From Nitratireductor sp. ZSWI3 (GTDB lineage Bacteria > Pseudomonadota > Alphaproteobacteria > Rhizobiales > Rhizobiaceae), in assembly GCF_024655565.1 (NCBI RefSeq), contig NZ_JANKOF010000039.1, positions 1 to 38,372 of the forward strand: a DNA stretch of 38,372 nt, in the 5' to 3' direction. The translations under genes and the position numbers were made by a program. Positions within the stretch are counted from its first letter, which is position 1; each line of letters begins with the position of its first letter. This document shows positions 14,890 through 22,572 of this stretch, one piece after another. The notes under the pieces were generated by a model that was given only the letters and a program-made list of their open reading frames with translations, searched no databases and was not told where the DNA came from.

Positions 14890-15511
14890 GCGTGTAATCG
14901 GCCGCGATGCTGCCCGTCATCACCCGTCTTCCGTTCGGCAGATCGTTGCCCTCGATCTTGGCGCGGCGTTCCCCGAGAGGCAGATCGCGCCAGCGCTTTT
15001 CCAGCCTTTGCCGCAGCACCGCTTCCGGTTCATCGATCATGACGGTCATGTCGTAGCAGCCGTGAAGATCGCGCCAGCGATCCTCGTCGAGCAACAGATA
15101 GTTGCCCTCGGCGATCACGAAGCGCACCGACCGCGGGATCATCCTGGCGCCCGCCCTGGCGATCTCGATGGCGCGGTCGAACACCGGCACTGCGATCTCC
15201 GGCTCCTCATTGGCCTTGAGCCGCCGCAGCATATGGCCGAAGCCGGCGACGTCGAAGGTCTCCGGCGCGCCCTTCCTGGCGCGCAGGCCGCGCGGGACGA
15301 GCACCAGATCGTCATAGTGATACCCATCCATGGGCAAGACGGCGGCACTGTCCGGCGCCGCCTCGTTGAGCGCTTCCGCAAGACGGCTGGCGAGCGTCGA
15401 CTTGCCCGAGCCCGGCGCCCCGGCCACGGCGACGACCGCACGCTGCCCGGGACCCGCAAGCGCTCCGATGGCCGCAGTCAGGGCTTCGATCGTGTCCCTC
15501 TCGCCGCTCAT
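14849..15511 (-). CDS. P-loop nucleoside/sugar kinase-like protein (uridine kinase / FrcK-like)
   Basis: A 220-residue P-loop protein. Walker A GAPGSGKST is at residues 31-39, and PMDGYHYDD follows about 20 residues later, typical of the uridine kinase/phosphoribulokinase superfamily. RFVIAEGNYLLLDEDRW matches the family's strand and helix after the substrate site. Rhizobial members next to sugar ABC importers include the fructose-system kinase FrcK. The ATG at 15511 overlaps the stop of the upstream epimerase gene (ATGA), which outweighs the 33-codon upstream extension. Likely role: phosphorylation of the ketose delivered by the importer and epimerase. Its 3' end is antisense to the end of the convergent ATPase gene. 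Confidence 0.85.
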   Translation of the reverse strand: MSGERDTIEALTAAIGALAGPGQRAVVAVAGAPGSGKSTLASRLAEALNEAAPDSAAVLPMDGYHYDDLVLVPRGLRARKGAPETFDVAGFGHMLRRLKANEEPEIAVPVFDRAIEIARAGARMIPRSVRFVIAEGNYLLLDEDRWRDLHGCYDMTVMIDEPEAVLRQRLEKRWRDLPLGERRAKIEGNDLPNGRRVMTGSIAADYTLSPAAPPAGRPPS

Positions 15512-16368
15512 GGCCGCTCCATGTCCAGGCCCGCCCGCCGCGCCGCCTCGGTGAGATAGGGAACGCCCTTGTCGACGACGTCGTCCGGGTTCTCGGCGAC
15601 CGGCCGCCACACGGCAAGACCCCCGGCAAGCTCCGGCGCCACGTGGACGAAGCTTTCGAGCGTCATGATCCCACCATATCCGAGCGCCTTCAGGCTGGCG
15701 AAGACATCGTCCCAGTCGATCGTCCCCGCGCCCGGCACGCCCCTGTTGCTTTCCGACAGGTGGACATAGCCGAGATGCCGGCCGGCATCGCGGAAGCCGT
15801 TGCCCAGCCCCTTCTCCTCGATGTTCATGTGATAGGTGTCGAGGTGGATGAACAGGTTGTCGGCGCCGATCCGCTCGATGAGGTCGGCCGTCTGCCGGGC
15901 TGTGTTGAGGAGATGGGTCTCGTAGCGGTTGCAGGGCTCGAGCCCGAGCCGCATGCCGAGCGACCGGGCCGTGCCCGCCACATGGCCGATCAGCCGGCAG
16001 ATCGCGTCATACTCCCTCGCCTGCGGCGGGCGGCCGGAAACCCGGCCGATCGTCCCGTAGGTCACGCCGCCCAGCATGTCTGCCCCGCTGGCACGGGCGG
16101 CCCTCACCACGGCGTCGAGAAAATCCATCGCCTCCTCGGTGCGCTCCGTCACGTCGATCGTGCCGGGAAGGCCAAGCGAGCAGATCGGCGTCAGGCCGTG
16201 CTTCTCGAACACAGCCTTCGTGCCCGCGCTGTCGAACGTCGCGGGATCGAGAAGCGGCACTTCGAACGCGCTGATGCCGAGCGCCTTGAGTTTGGGGAAA
16301 TAGCCTTCCGCCTCCTGCGGATTCCACAGAGGCGTGATGGCGAGCGAATGCAGTCCGAGACGTGTCAT
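15508..16368 (-). CDS. Ketose 3-epimerase (D-tagatose/D-psicose 3-epimerase family)
   Basis: A 286-residue TIM-barrel enzyme. The four metal-binding residues of Agrobacterium D-psicose 3-epimerase (Glu, Asp, His, Glu at 150, 183, 209, 244) are present as E144, D177, H203 and E238 with identical spacings (33, 26, 35). The surrounding motifs LEPCNRYETHLLN, HLDTYHMNIEEKG and SESNRGVPG are family hallmarks. It should interconvert ketoses at C3, for example fructose and psicose (allulose), using Mn2+ or Co2+. The ATG at 16368 has GGAAG upstream. It lies in the sugar-import module, after a 110-base gap containing two hairpins. The exact sugar cannot be read from sequence. Confidence 0.9.
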   Translation of the reverse strand: MTRLGLHSLAITPLWNPQEAEGYFPKLKALGISAFEVPLLDPATFDSAGTKAVFEKHGLTPICSLGLPGTIDVTERTEEAMDFLDAVVRAARASGADMLGGVTYGTIGRVSGRPPQAREYDAICRLIGHVAGTARSLGMRLGLEPCNRYETHLLNTARQTADLIERIGADNLFIHLDTYHMNIEEKGLGNGFRDAGRHLGYVHLSESNRGVPGAGTIDWDDVFASLKALGYGGIMTLESFVHVAPELAGGLAVWRPVAENPDDVVDKGVPYLTEAARRAGLDMERP

Positions 16369-16390
16369 CTTTCTTCCTTCACTGCAGCCC

Positions 16391-16410
16391 GTGCGTCCAT
16401 CCGGACGCAC
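16391..16410 (-). promoter_or_regulatory. Small hairpin upstream of the epimerase gene
   Basis: GTGCGTCC (16391-16398) and GGACGCAC (16403-16410) form an 8-bp stem with a 4-base loop, between the ATPase gene and the epimerase start. It may act as a processing or attenuation site together with the larger palindrome next to it. Function is inferred from position only. Confidence 0.4.
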
Positions 16411-16437
16411 AAGGACGCTGCAAACCATTGAATCTAC

Positions 16438-16471
16438 GCATCGGCCCGAAAATCCGTTTTCGGGCCGATGC
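16438..16471. repeat. Palindromic repeat, 15-bp arms (family 1, copy 1)
   Basis: GCATCGGCCCGAAAA (16438-16452) and its exact complement (16457-16471) surround a 4-base loop. It begins 8 bases after the importer ATPase stop on the minus strand. A related element with the same outer GCATCG/CGATGC and inner CGAAA/TTTCG pairs lies at 22512-22548, so this seems to be a dispersed rhizobial-type palindrome. Here it could lower read-through from the importer genes into the epimerase and kinase genes. Confidence 0.65.
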
Positions 16472-16478
16472 CGTGGCT

Positions 16479-17222
<744 letters not shown>

Positions 17223-17223
17223 G

Positions 17224-18174
17224 TCAGATCCTCCCCCGGCTGCGGATCTGATCCAGCCACACGGCGGCGATGAGCACGATGCCGATCGCCATCTGCTGGT
17301 AATAGGCCTGCACGGCCATCAGGTTCAGCCCGTTCTGCAGGACGCCCATGATCAGCGCGCCGATCATCGTGCCGAGGATCGAGCCGCGCCCGCCGAAGAG
17401 GTTGGTGCCGCCGATGATCGCCGCCGTGATGGCCAGCAACTCGTAGTTCAGGCCGGCTGTCGGATCGCCGGTGTTGACGCGGGCGGTGAAGATCAGCCCG
17501 GCTAGCCCGGCCATCAGGCCGGACAGCGAATAGAGCATGAGGCGCTGGCGCCGCACGTCGATGCCGGTCGCCCGCGCCGCCGCCTCGTTGTCGCCGAGCG
17601 CCAGCGTGTGGGCGCCGAAGGGCGTGTGGGCGAGGATGTAGTGTGCGACGAGCGCGACGACGATCAGCACATAGACCGGGGTGGGAACCCCGAACGGCCG
17701 CGCCTGGCCGAGAAACAGGATCTCCTCGGGCAGGCCGTAGATGCCACGCCCGCTGGAGATGATGAGGGCAAGACCCCGGGCAATGCCCAGCATGCCGAGC
17801 GTGACGATGAATGCGGGAACCCTGCCGCGCACGATGATCAGCCCGTTGACCGCCCCCGCCGCAAGGCCGGCGGCCAGGCACCCGACGATGGCGAACGGCC
17901 AGGGAAGCCCCAGATTGACCACCAGGAAGGCGCCGGTGACGGAGGCGAGCCCGAGAACCGAGCCCAGCGACAGATCGATGCCCGCCGCACTGATGACGAA
18001 GGTCGCGCCGATCGCCAGGATCCCGTAGGTGGCGGTCGCCAGGATGATGTTGAACAGATTGCCGAAGCTGAGGAACACCGGCGAGATGATCGCCATGACG
18101 GCCGACAGCGCGATGAGGACCGCAAGGGATTCAGCCCGGACATGGGCGCGCGCAAGCAAGGAAGCCAGTTTCAT
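17224..18174 (-). CDS. Sugar ABC transporter permease, RbsC/FrcC type
   Basis: A 316-residue inner-membrane permease of the branched-chain/ribose family with about 8-10 helices. The family motifs are clear: SAAGIDLSLGSVLGLASVTGA in the first half, VTLGMLGIARGLALI, then ALGDNEAAARATGIDVRR, and GRVNTGDP-like ARVNTGDPTAGLNYELLAITAAIIGG in the second. It follows the binding-protein gene after a 63-base gap with a strong hairpin, and sits directly against the ATPase gene. Confidence 0.95.
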   Translation of the reverse strand: MKLASLLARAHVRAESLAVLIALSAVMAIISPVFLSFGNLFNIILATATYGILAIGATFVISAAGIDLSLGSVLGLASVTGAFLVVNLGLPWPFAIVGCLAAGLAAGAVNGLIIVRGRVPAFIVTLGMLGIARGLALIISSGRGIYGLPEEILFLGQARPFGVPTPVYVLIVVALVAHYILAHTPFGAHTLALGDNEAAARATGIDVRRQRLMLYSLSGLMAGLAGLIFTARVNTGDPTAGLNYELLAITAAIIGGTNLFGGRGSILGTMIGALIMGVLQNGLNLMAVQAYYQQMAIGIVLIAAVWLDQIRSRGRI

Positions 18175-18199
18175 GATTGCTTTCCGAAACTCGAAGAAA

Positions 18200-18229
18200 C
18201 CGGCGGGCGGGCTTGGCCGCGCCCGCCGG
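18200..18229 (-). promoter_or_regulatory. Stem-loop between sugar-binding-protein and permease genes
   Basis: CCGGCGGGCG (18200-18209) and its exact complement (18220-18229) form a 10-bp GC stem with a 10-base loop. It starts 9 bases after the binding-protein stop on the minus strand. There is no U-tract. It is probably an mRNA-stabilising or attenuating structure setting binding protein in excess of permease. Confidence 0.6.
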
Positions 18230-18237
18230 CGGGAGGA

Positions 18238-19200
18238 TCACTTGACGTATTCGAGCATCGGCTCGGTGCCGGCCTCCAGAACCTCCTTGGTCAGGACCAG
18301 CGTCGGAACGTAGATCCAGTCGTCCATGCTCTCGCCGGCGATGACCTTGCCGACATCCTCGACGGCCTGCTTGCCGACGAGATAGGGAAGCTGGGCGACC
18401 GAGGCGTTGAGGCGCCCGGCCTTGATCGACTTGACGGCATCGGAATTGCCGTCGACGCCGATCACGGTGACCTGATCCTGTTTGCCGGCCGCATAGACCG
18501 ATTCCACGGCGCCGAGCGCCATGCCGTCATTGGCGGCGAAAATGGCGACGAGGCCGGGATTGGCCGTCAGCGTGTCGTTGGCGATGTTGGCGGCCTTGCC
18601 GCGATCCCAGTCGCCCGGCAGGGAGGCGACGATCTCCAGCCCCGGCGCCAGCTCCTTCAGCTTGTCGGCAAAGCCGGTGGCGCGCTTCTGGCCGGTGATG
18701 TTGCCGGACAGTCCCTCGATCACCAGAACCGGCCCCTCGGCATCCTTGCCGAGCTTCGAGACCAGGTATTCGGCGCCCTGCGCCCCGGCGGCGACATTGT
18801 CCGAGCCGATGGAGAAGGCGATCTTGACGCCGGCGCCCTCGGCGATCTCGTGGTCGAGGTTACCGTCGAGATCGACCACCGGAATGCCCATATCCGTGGC
18901 CTGCTTGAGGCATGGCAGCAGGATCGTCGAATTAATCGCGGCGGTGATCATCGCGTCCGGCTTGCGCTGCAGCATGGTGTTGCAGACGTTGAGCTGCGGC
19001 TCGGCGGCCTGGTCGCTCTCGACGGCCTGCAGGTAATATTCGACGCTGGCCGCGGCCGCCCCGTCCTTCACCCCTTCTTCCATCGCGCCCCAGAACGGGT
19101 TGGACAGCGTCTTCATCAGGACGCCGTAAACCTTGTCGGCGGCTTGCGCCTGGGTCGCAAGAACCCCGACGGCGACGGTCATCAGCAGTTTCTTCAGCAT
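18238..19200 (-). CDS. Sugar-binding protein of ABC importer, D-allose/ribose type
   Basis: A 320-residue periplasmic binding protein of the LacI-like sugar-binding group. A Sec signal peptide (LLMTVAVGVLATQAQA) is expected to be cut after residue 20. The mature N-terminus, YGVLMKTLSNPFWGAM, closely resembles E. coli D-allose-binding protein AlsB (VVLKTLSNPFW). Later VIEGLSGNITGQKRATGF, DWDRGKAANI and AANDGMALGAVE match the ribose/allose-binding pattern. The ATG at 19200 follows AGGAGGAG. With the ketose 3-epimerase and kinase downstream, allose, psicose or a related rare sugar is a reasonable ligand; this is inference. Confidence 0.92.
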   Translation of the reverse strand: MLKKLLMTVAVGVLATQAQAADKVYGVLMKTLSNPFWGAMEEGVKDGAAAASVEYYLQAVESDQAAEPQLNVCNTMLQRKPDAMITAAINSTILLPCLKQATDMGIPVVDLDGNLDHEIAEGAGVKIAFSIGSDNVAAGAQGAEYLVSKLGKDAEGPVLVIEGLSGNITGQKRATGFADKLKELAPGLEIVASLPGDWDRGKAANIANDTLTANPGLVAIFAANDGMALGAVESVYAAGKQDQVTVIGVDGNSDAVKSIKAGRLNASVAQLPYLVGKQAVEDVGKVIAGESMDDWIYVPTLVLTKEVLEAGTEPMLEYVK

Positions 19201-19288
19201 TTTCTCCTCCTGTTTGCTGCCCGTCGGGGACACGTCTCCCAACCTGTCCCCATGCTGAACTCCGGCGTGACGGGCCACCGGAGCGATT

Positions 19289-20356
19289 TCACTTCCTTCG
19301 GCCGGCCTCCATGCCTCCGTTTCGAGGTGGCGTCATCGTGCCCCGCCGCTCGAACCGGCATGAGACACGCTCGGTCCGCGCCGGCCCGAGACCGCCGCCG
19401 ATCCTGCCCATGAGCATCGACCAGGCCCTGCGGGCGATCACCTGCACCGGCTGCACGATCGCCGCGATGGGCGGCGTCATATGCGCCAGCCAGGCGCTGT
19501 CGTCGAAGCCGACCAGGGCGACATCGCGCCCGGCCTCGAGCCCCCGCTTGCGCGTGATGCTGTAGGCGGCGAGCGTCGCGGTGTTGAAGAGACAGAAGAT
19601 CGCCGTCGGCACCGGATTCGCATCGAAATGCTTCTCGAACGCCGCCAGGGCGCTCTCCACCGTCGGTCCGCAGGCGAGATAGTCGACGTGGAGCGGGCCG
19701 TCACGGCGCATGGCCGCCCTCCTCACCCCGTCGAGGCGCTCGGCGACGTTGCTCACCGCATCGTCGAAATAGGCGACGAGGATCCGCCGGTGCCCGAGCT
19801 CGATCAGCTCGCGCATCACCGCCTCCGTGGCCTCGGCGTTGTCGACCCCGACGCCGTCGATAAGGTCCTTCTCGAACACCCGGTCGACAATGACCGACGG
19901 GACGTCCTGATCGGCAAGATGCTCTCGCCCATAGGTGCTGCCGGCGGTGGGGGCGAGGAACAGGCCGGCGACGCGCCATCCCAGAAGCTCGCGGATCTCG
20001 CGGCTCTCGACATCCGCGGATTCCCGGCTCGAGGTGGCGACGATGCGGTATCCGGTCTCTTCCGCGCAGCGCTCCAGTTCGGCGACGAGCTCGGCGAAGA
20101 AGGGGTTCTGGAAATCGGGGATGACGAGGCCGATGACGCGACTTTCGGCGCGTCTCAGGCTCGAGGCGATGGCGTTGGGGCGGTAGTCGAGCGCCTTCAC
20201 GGCCTCAAGCACCGCGCGGCCGATCGGATCGTCGCGCCGCCGCTTGCCGTTCAGGACATTGGAAACGCTGCCCGGAGAGACCCCGGCGCGCTGGGCCACG
20301 TCGCGGATCGAAACCGCGCTCGCCGATCGCCGCTGTGAGGGGTTTTCCCTGCGCAT
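19289..20356 (-). CDS. LacI-family transcriptional regulator
   Basis: A 355-residue LacI regulator. The helix-turn-helix (VSIRDVAQRAGVSPGSVSNVLNG, residues ~15-37) and hinge (YRPNAIASSLRR) are followed by a sugar-binding-protein-like effector domain ending with the typical VALVGFDDSAWLAHMTPPIAAI region. The ATG at 20356 has GGGAG 8 bases upstream; an open frame extends another 69 codons upstream through the operator region and is not used. It is transcribed first, 88 bases ahead of the sugar importer genes. Two AAAACGTTTT palindromes lie 30-57 bases upstream of its start, typical CG-centred LacI operators, so autoregulation and control of the sugar module are likely. Confidence 0.94.
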   Translation of the reverse strand: MRRENPSQRRSASAVSIRDVAQRAGVSPGSVSNVLNGKRRRDDPIGRAVLEAVKALDYRPNAIASSLRRAESRVIGLVIPDFQNPFFAELVAELERCAEETGYRIVATSSRESADVESREIRELLGWRVAGLFLAPTAGSTYGREHLADQDVPSVIVDRVFEKDLIDGVGVDNAEATEAVMRELIELGHRRILVAYFDDAVSNVAERLDGVRRAAMRRDGPLHVDYLACGPTVESALAAFEKHFDANPVPTAIFCLFNTATLAAYSITRKRGLEAGRDVALVGFDDSAWLAHMTPPIAAIVQPVQVIARRAWSMLMGRIGGGLGPARTERVSCRFERRGTMTPPRNGGMEAGRRK

Positions 20357-20384
20357 TGCTCTCTCTCCCGGGGAAAACCGTACA

Positions 20385-20412
20385 TAAAACGTTTTACATT
20401 GTAAAACGTTTT
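20385..20412. promoter_or_regulatory. Tandem LacI-type operators AAAACGTTTT
   Basis: AAAACGTTTT occurs at 20386-20395 and again at 20403-20412, with centres 17 bases apart. The first extends to a perfect 12-mer TAAAACGTTTTA. The halves facing each other, GTTTTAC and GTAAAAC, also form an inverted repeat. CG-centred palindromes of this shape are classical LacI-family operators. They lie just upstream of the LacI gene and in the divergent intergenic region, probably over its promoter. Confidence 0.75.
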
Positions 20413-20436
20413 TCATAGCGTTTCCTGGTGGTCTGA

Positions 20437-20465
20437 TCGAAACAGATGGCACCCATCTGTTTCGA
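20437..20465. promoter_or_regulatory. Palindrome ACAGATGG-N3-CCATCTGT, copy 1
   Basis: A perfect inverted repeat with 13-bp arms (20437-20449 and 20453-20465; core ACAGATGG/CCATCTGT) around CAC. A second copy lies 68 bases downstream, centre to centre. Both lie upstream of the hydroxyacid dehydrogenase gene in the divergent region. It is probably a binding site for a dimeric regulator, and it differs in sequence from the LacI sites beside it. Confidence 0.7.
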
Positions 20466-20505
20466 CAAGTCAGCCCACAAGCTATTGATCTGGTGGGGCG
20501 ATTTT

Positions 20506-20532
20506 CCCAACAGATGGGTACCATCTGTTGGG
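20506..20532. promoter_or_regulatory. Palindrome ACAGATGG-N3-CCATCTGT, copy 2
   Basis: A perfect inverted repeat with 12-bp arms (20506-20517 and 20521-20532; core ACAGATGG/CCATCTGT) around GTA. It lies 30 bases ahead of the hydroxyacid dehydrogenase start. The shared core with copy 1 is AACAGATGG-N3-CCATCTGTT, while the outer flanks and the spacer differ, as expected for two sites of one protein rather than a recent duplication. Confidence 0.7.
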
Positions 20533-20562
20533 GTCGCACCACTCGCGCATCGGGAGGAGACA

Positions 20563-21579
20563 ATGCGGATAGTGCTTGACCCGGAACCGCGCACGGCGGA
20601 GGAGATCTTCTCGCCGGCGGACCACCGGTATCTCCTGGAGACTCACGATGTCGCCGCCTATCCGGGCGGGAGCCGCGACGCCTTTTATGCCGACCATCTG
20701 CCGGGCTGCGACATCCTCATCAGCCAGCAGCCGATGGATACGGCGCGTCTGGAGACAGCGCCGCGGCTCAAGGCCATTTTCAACGTCGAGACCAACTTCC
20801 TGCCCAACATCGACTATCCGACCTGCTTCGCCCGCGGCATCCATGTGCTCGCGCCGAGCGGCGTCTTCGCCCTGCCGGTGGCCGAAATGGGGCTCGGCAT
20901 GGCGCTCAGCCTGGCGCGCGGCATCCACAGCGAGCACAAGCTGTTCCTCGACGCCGAGGAGCGCTACGGGCTGGAGGGCAATCACGACGCCGAGCTCATG
21001 ACCGGCTCGCAGATCGGCTTTGTCGGCTTCGGTGATCTCGGCCGCGCCCTGCACGCGCTGCTGCCCGGCTTCAGGCCGGCCGCGGTGCGCGTCTTCGACC
21101 CGTGGCTGCCGGATGCCCATCTGCAACGGCTCGGCGTGACGCCCGCATCGCTTGAGGAGGTTCTGGCCAAAAGCCGCTTCGTCTTCGTGGTGGCGGCCAT
21201 CACGACGGAAAACGCCCACCTCCTGAACGCCGGGAACCTGGCGCTGATGCAGGACGGCGCCTCGCTGATTCTCCTGAGCCGTGCCGCCGTGGCCGATTTC
21301 GACGCCGTTGCGGCGCTGACGAAAGCCGGCCGCATCCGCTTTGCGACGGACGTCTTCCCCAAAGAGCCCGTGGACCGGCAGGACCCGATTCGCACGATGC
21401 CCAACACGCTGTTCTCGCCGCACCGGGCCGGCGCGCTTCACAGCGCGCTGAAGGAAATCGGCAGGCGGGTGATCGAGGACATCGGGCAGATCGAAAAGGG
21501 CTTGCCGCCGATCAGTTGCCGGCGCGCCGAACGCGAGACGGTGATGCGCCTGCGCAGCAAGCCCATCGAAAAGACCTGA
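20563..21579 (+). CDS. D-isomer-specific 2-hydroxyacid dehydrogenase family protein
   Basis: A 338-residue NAD-dependent dehydrogenase that should reduce 2-oxo acids or oxidise D-2-hydroxy acids. The Rossmann motif IGFVGFGDLGRA lies near residues 148-159. The catalytic triad of the family is present: R240 (LLSRAAV), E268 (FPKEPV) and H287 (SPHRAG). The start ATG at 20563 has GGGAGGAGA 5 bases upstream; the longer open frame begins inside the palindromes and is rejected. It diverges from the LacI/rare-sugar operon and stands alone. It is likely controlled by the two ACAGATGG palindromes. Substrate is unknown; a link to the sugar module is possible through the shared intergenic region. Confidence 0.92.
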   Translation: MRIVLDPEPRTAEEIFSPADHRYLLETHDVAAYPGGSRDAFYADHLPGCDILISQQPMDTARLETAPRLKAIFNVETNFLPNIDYPTCFARGIHVLAPSGVFALPVAEMGLGMALSLARGIHSEHKLFLDAEERYGLEGNHDAELMTGSQIGFVGFGDLGRALHALLPGFRPAAVRVFDPWLPDAHLQRLGVTPASLEEVLAKSRFVFVVAAITTENAHLLNAGNLALMQDGASLILLSRAAVADFDAVAALTKAGRIRFATDVFPKEPVDRQDPIRTMPNTLFSPHRAGALHSALKEIGRRVIEDIGQIEKGLPPISCRRAERETVMRLRSKPIEKT

Positions 21580-21609
21580 GCCGGCTTCCCGACGAGGTCA
21601 GAAGCCGGC
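21580..21609 (+). terminator. Hairpin after hydroxyacid dehydrogenase gene
   Basis: GCCGGCTTC (21580-21588) and its exact complement GAAGCCGGC (21601-21609) start directly after the stop codon, with a 12-base loop. There is no U-tract. It is a plausible transcript end before the min operon promoter. Confidence 0.5.
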
Positions 21610-21688
21610 ATCGGCGACCGCCGCTTCCTGTCGACAAGCGCGGTCGTGCGTTCACATATTGTCTCATCCGCTGTAACACGCATGGTCG

Positions 21689-21703
21689 TTAACCATTGGT
21701 TAA
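21689..21703 (+). promoter_or_regulatory. CtrA-type binding site upstream of minC
   Basis: TTAACCATTGGTTAA is an exact TTAA-N7-TTAA match to the CtrA box and sits inside a perfect 17-base palindrome (GTTAACCA-T-TGGTTAAC). It lies about 53 bases before the GTG chosen as minC start. CtrA, the alphaproteobacterial cell-cycle regulator, is reported to control minCDE in Sinorhizobium meliloti. The match is seen directly; activity here is inferred. Confidence 0.75.
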
Positions 21704-21755
21704 CCATCAGCCTTCCATAGATCGTATCAACGAAAAATTAACCGAAATAATCAAA

Positions 21756-22484
21756 GTGCTAACAGACACCCGTCCCCTCCGTCTCAAGGGGCGCTCCTTC
21801 ATGGCGCTCGTGCTTTCCCCGGAACAGCCATTCGACGAATGGCTCGCCCGGCTCGACGATCTGGCGGCCCGTTCCGCCGGCTTCTTCCTGCAGCGCCCGA
21901 TCGTCCTCGACGTCAAGGACCTCGACACCGACCGTGCGCAGCTCACCGAACTCCTCGAAGCGCTGGCGCAGCGCAACGTGCAGATCCTCGGCATAGAAGG
22001 CGCGCGGCCCTCGCAGCTCGGACGCGGCATGCCGCCGGCCCTGAGCGGCGGCCGGCCGGCCGGCGACATCGAGCCGCCGGCCGAATCACCGCCGGTCGCA
22101 GGCCCGGATCTCAGCCACGCCGAAACGGCGCCCGCCGCCCAGCCGGTCCGCGCCGTGCACTCGATCATCATCAGGGAGCCGGTCCGCTCCGGCCAATCGG
22201 TGAACTTTCCGGAAGGAGACGTGACGGTCATCGGCTCGGTCGCTTCGGGCGCGGAGATCATCGCGGGCGGCTCGATCCATGTCTACGGAACGCTGCGCGG
22301 CAGGGCACTGGCGGGGTCGGTGGGCAACGCCTCGGCGCGCATCTTCTGCCGCAAGCTGGAAGCCGAGCTGCTGGCCATAGACGGCCTCTACAAGACCGCC
22401 GAGGACATGGACGGCAAGCTTCGCGGGCAGGCCGTCCAGTTCTGGCTCGAGGGCGAATCCATCATGGCCGAGACATTGAACTGA
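21756..22484 (+). CDS. minC: Septum site-determining protein MinC
   Basis: A protein of about 242 residues that blocks FtsZ ring assembly at cell poles when recruited to the membrane by MinD. The N-terminal FtsZ-binding domain begins VLTDTRPLRLKGRSFMALVLSP. A Pro/Ala-rich linker (about residues 90-130) leads to the C-terminal beta-helix dimerisation and MinD-binding domain (EGDVTVIGSVASGAEIIAGG, then HVYGTLRGRALAG). The frame is open back to a TTG at 21696, but that TTG lies inside the CtrA box. Alphaproteobacterial MinC proteins begin close to the KVLTDTR segment, so GTG at 21756 is preferred; no strong Shine-Dalgarno decides it. minD follows after 88 bases containing a palindromic repeat. 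Confidence 0.95.
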   Translation: MLTDTRPLRLKGRSFMALVLSPEQPFDEWLARLDDLAARSAGFFLQRPIVLDVKDLDTDRAQLTELLEALAQRNVQILGIEGARPSQLGRGMPPALSGGRPAGDIEPPAESPPVAGPDLSHAETAPAAQPVRAVHSIIIREPVRSGQSVNFPEGDVTVIGSVASGAEIIAGGSIHVYGTLRGRALAGSVGNASARIFCRKLEAELLAIDGLYKTAEDMDGKLRGQAVQFWLEGESIMAETLN

Positions 22485-22511
22485 GCCGACGCCGCAAATC
22501 ACGGACCCCAC

Positions 22512-22548
22512 GCATCGCGCTTTGCGAAAGCCGGTTTCGGACCGATGC
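22512..22548. repeat. Palindromic repeat between minC and minD (family 1, copy 2)
   Basis: Outer arms GCATCG (22512-22517) and CGATGC (22543-22548) enclose an inner stem CGAAA (22525-22529) and TTTCG (22535-22539). The same order of motifs occurs in the palindrome at 16438-16471. It is an imperfect, degenerate copy of a dispersed element sitting inside the minCDE operon. Confidence 0.55.
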
Positions 22549-22572
22549 AGTGGGAAAGAACAGGAGAGCAAG

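Noticed and set aside
21696-21755. TTG start for MinC, adding 20 residues
   Set aside because: The TTG lies inside the CtrA box, has no Shine-Dalgarno, and the added segment is not typical of alphaproteobacterial MinC.
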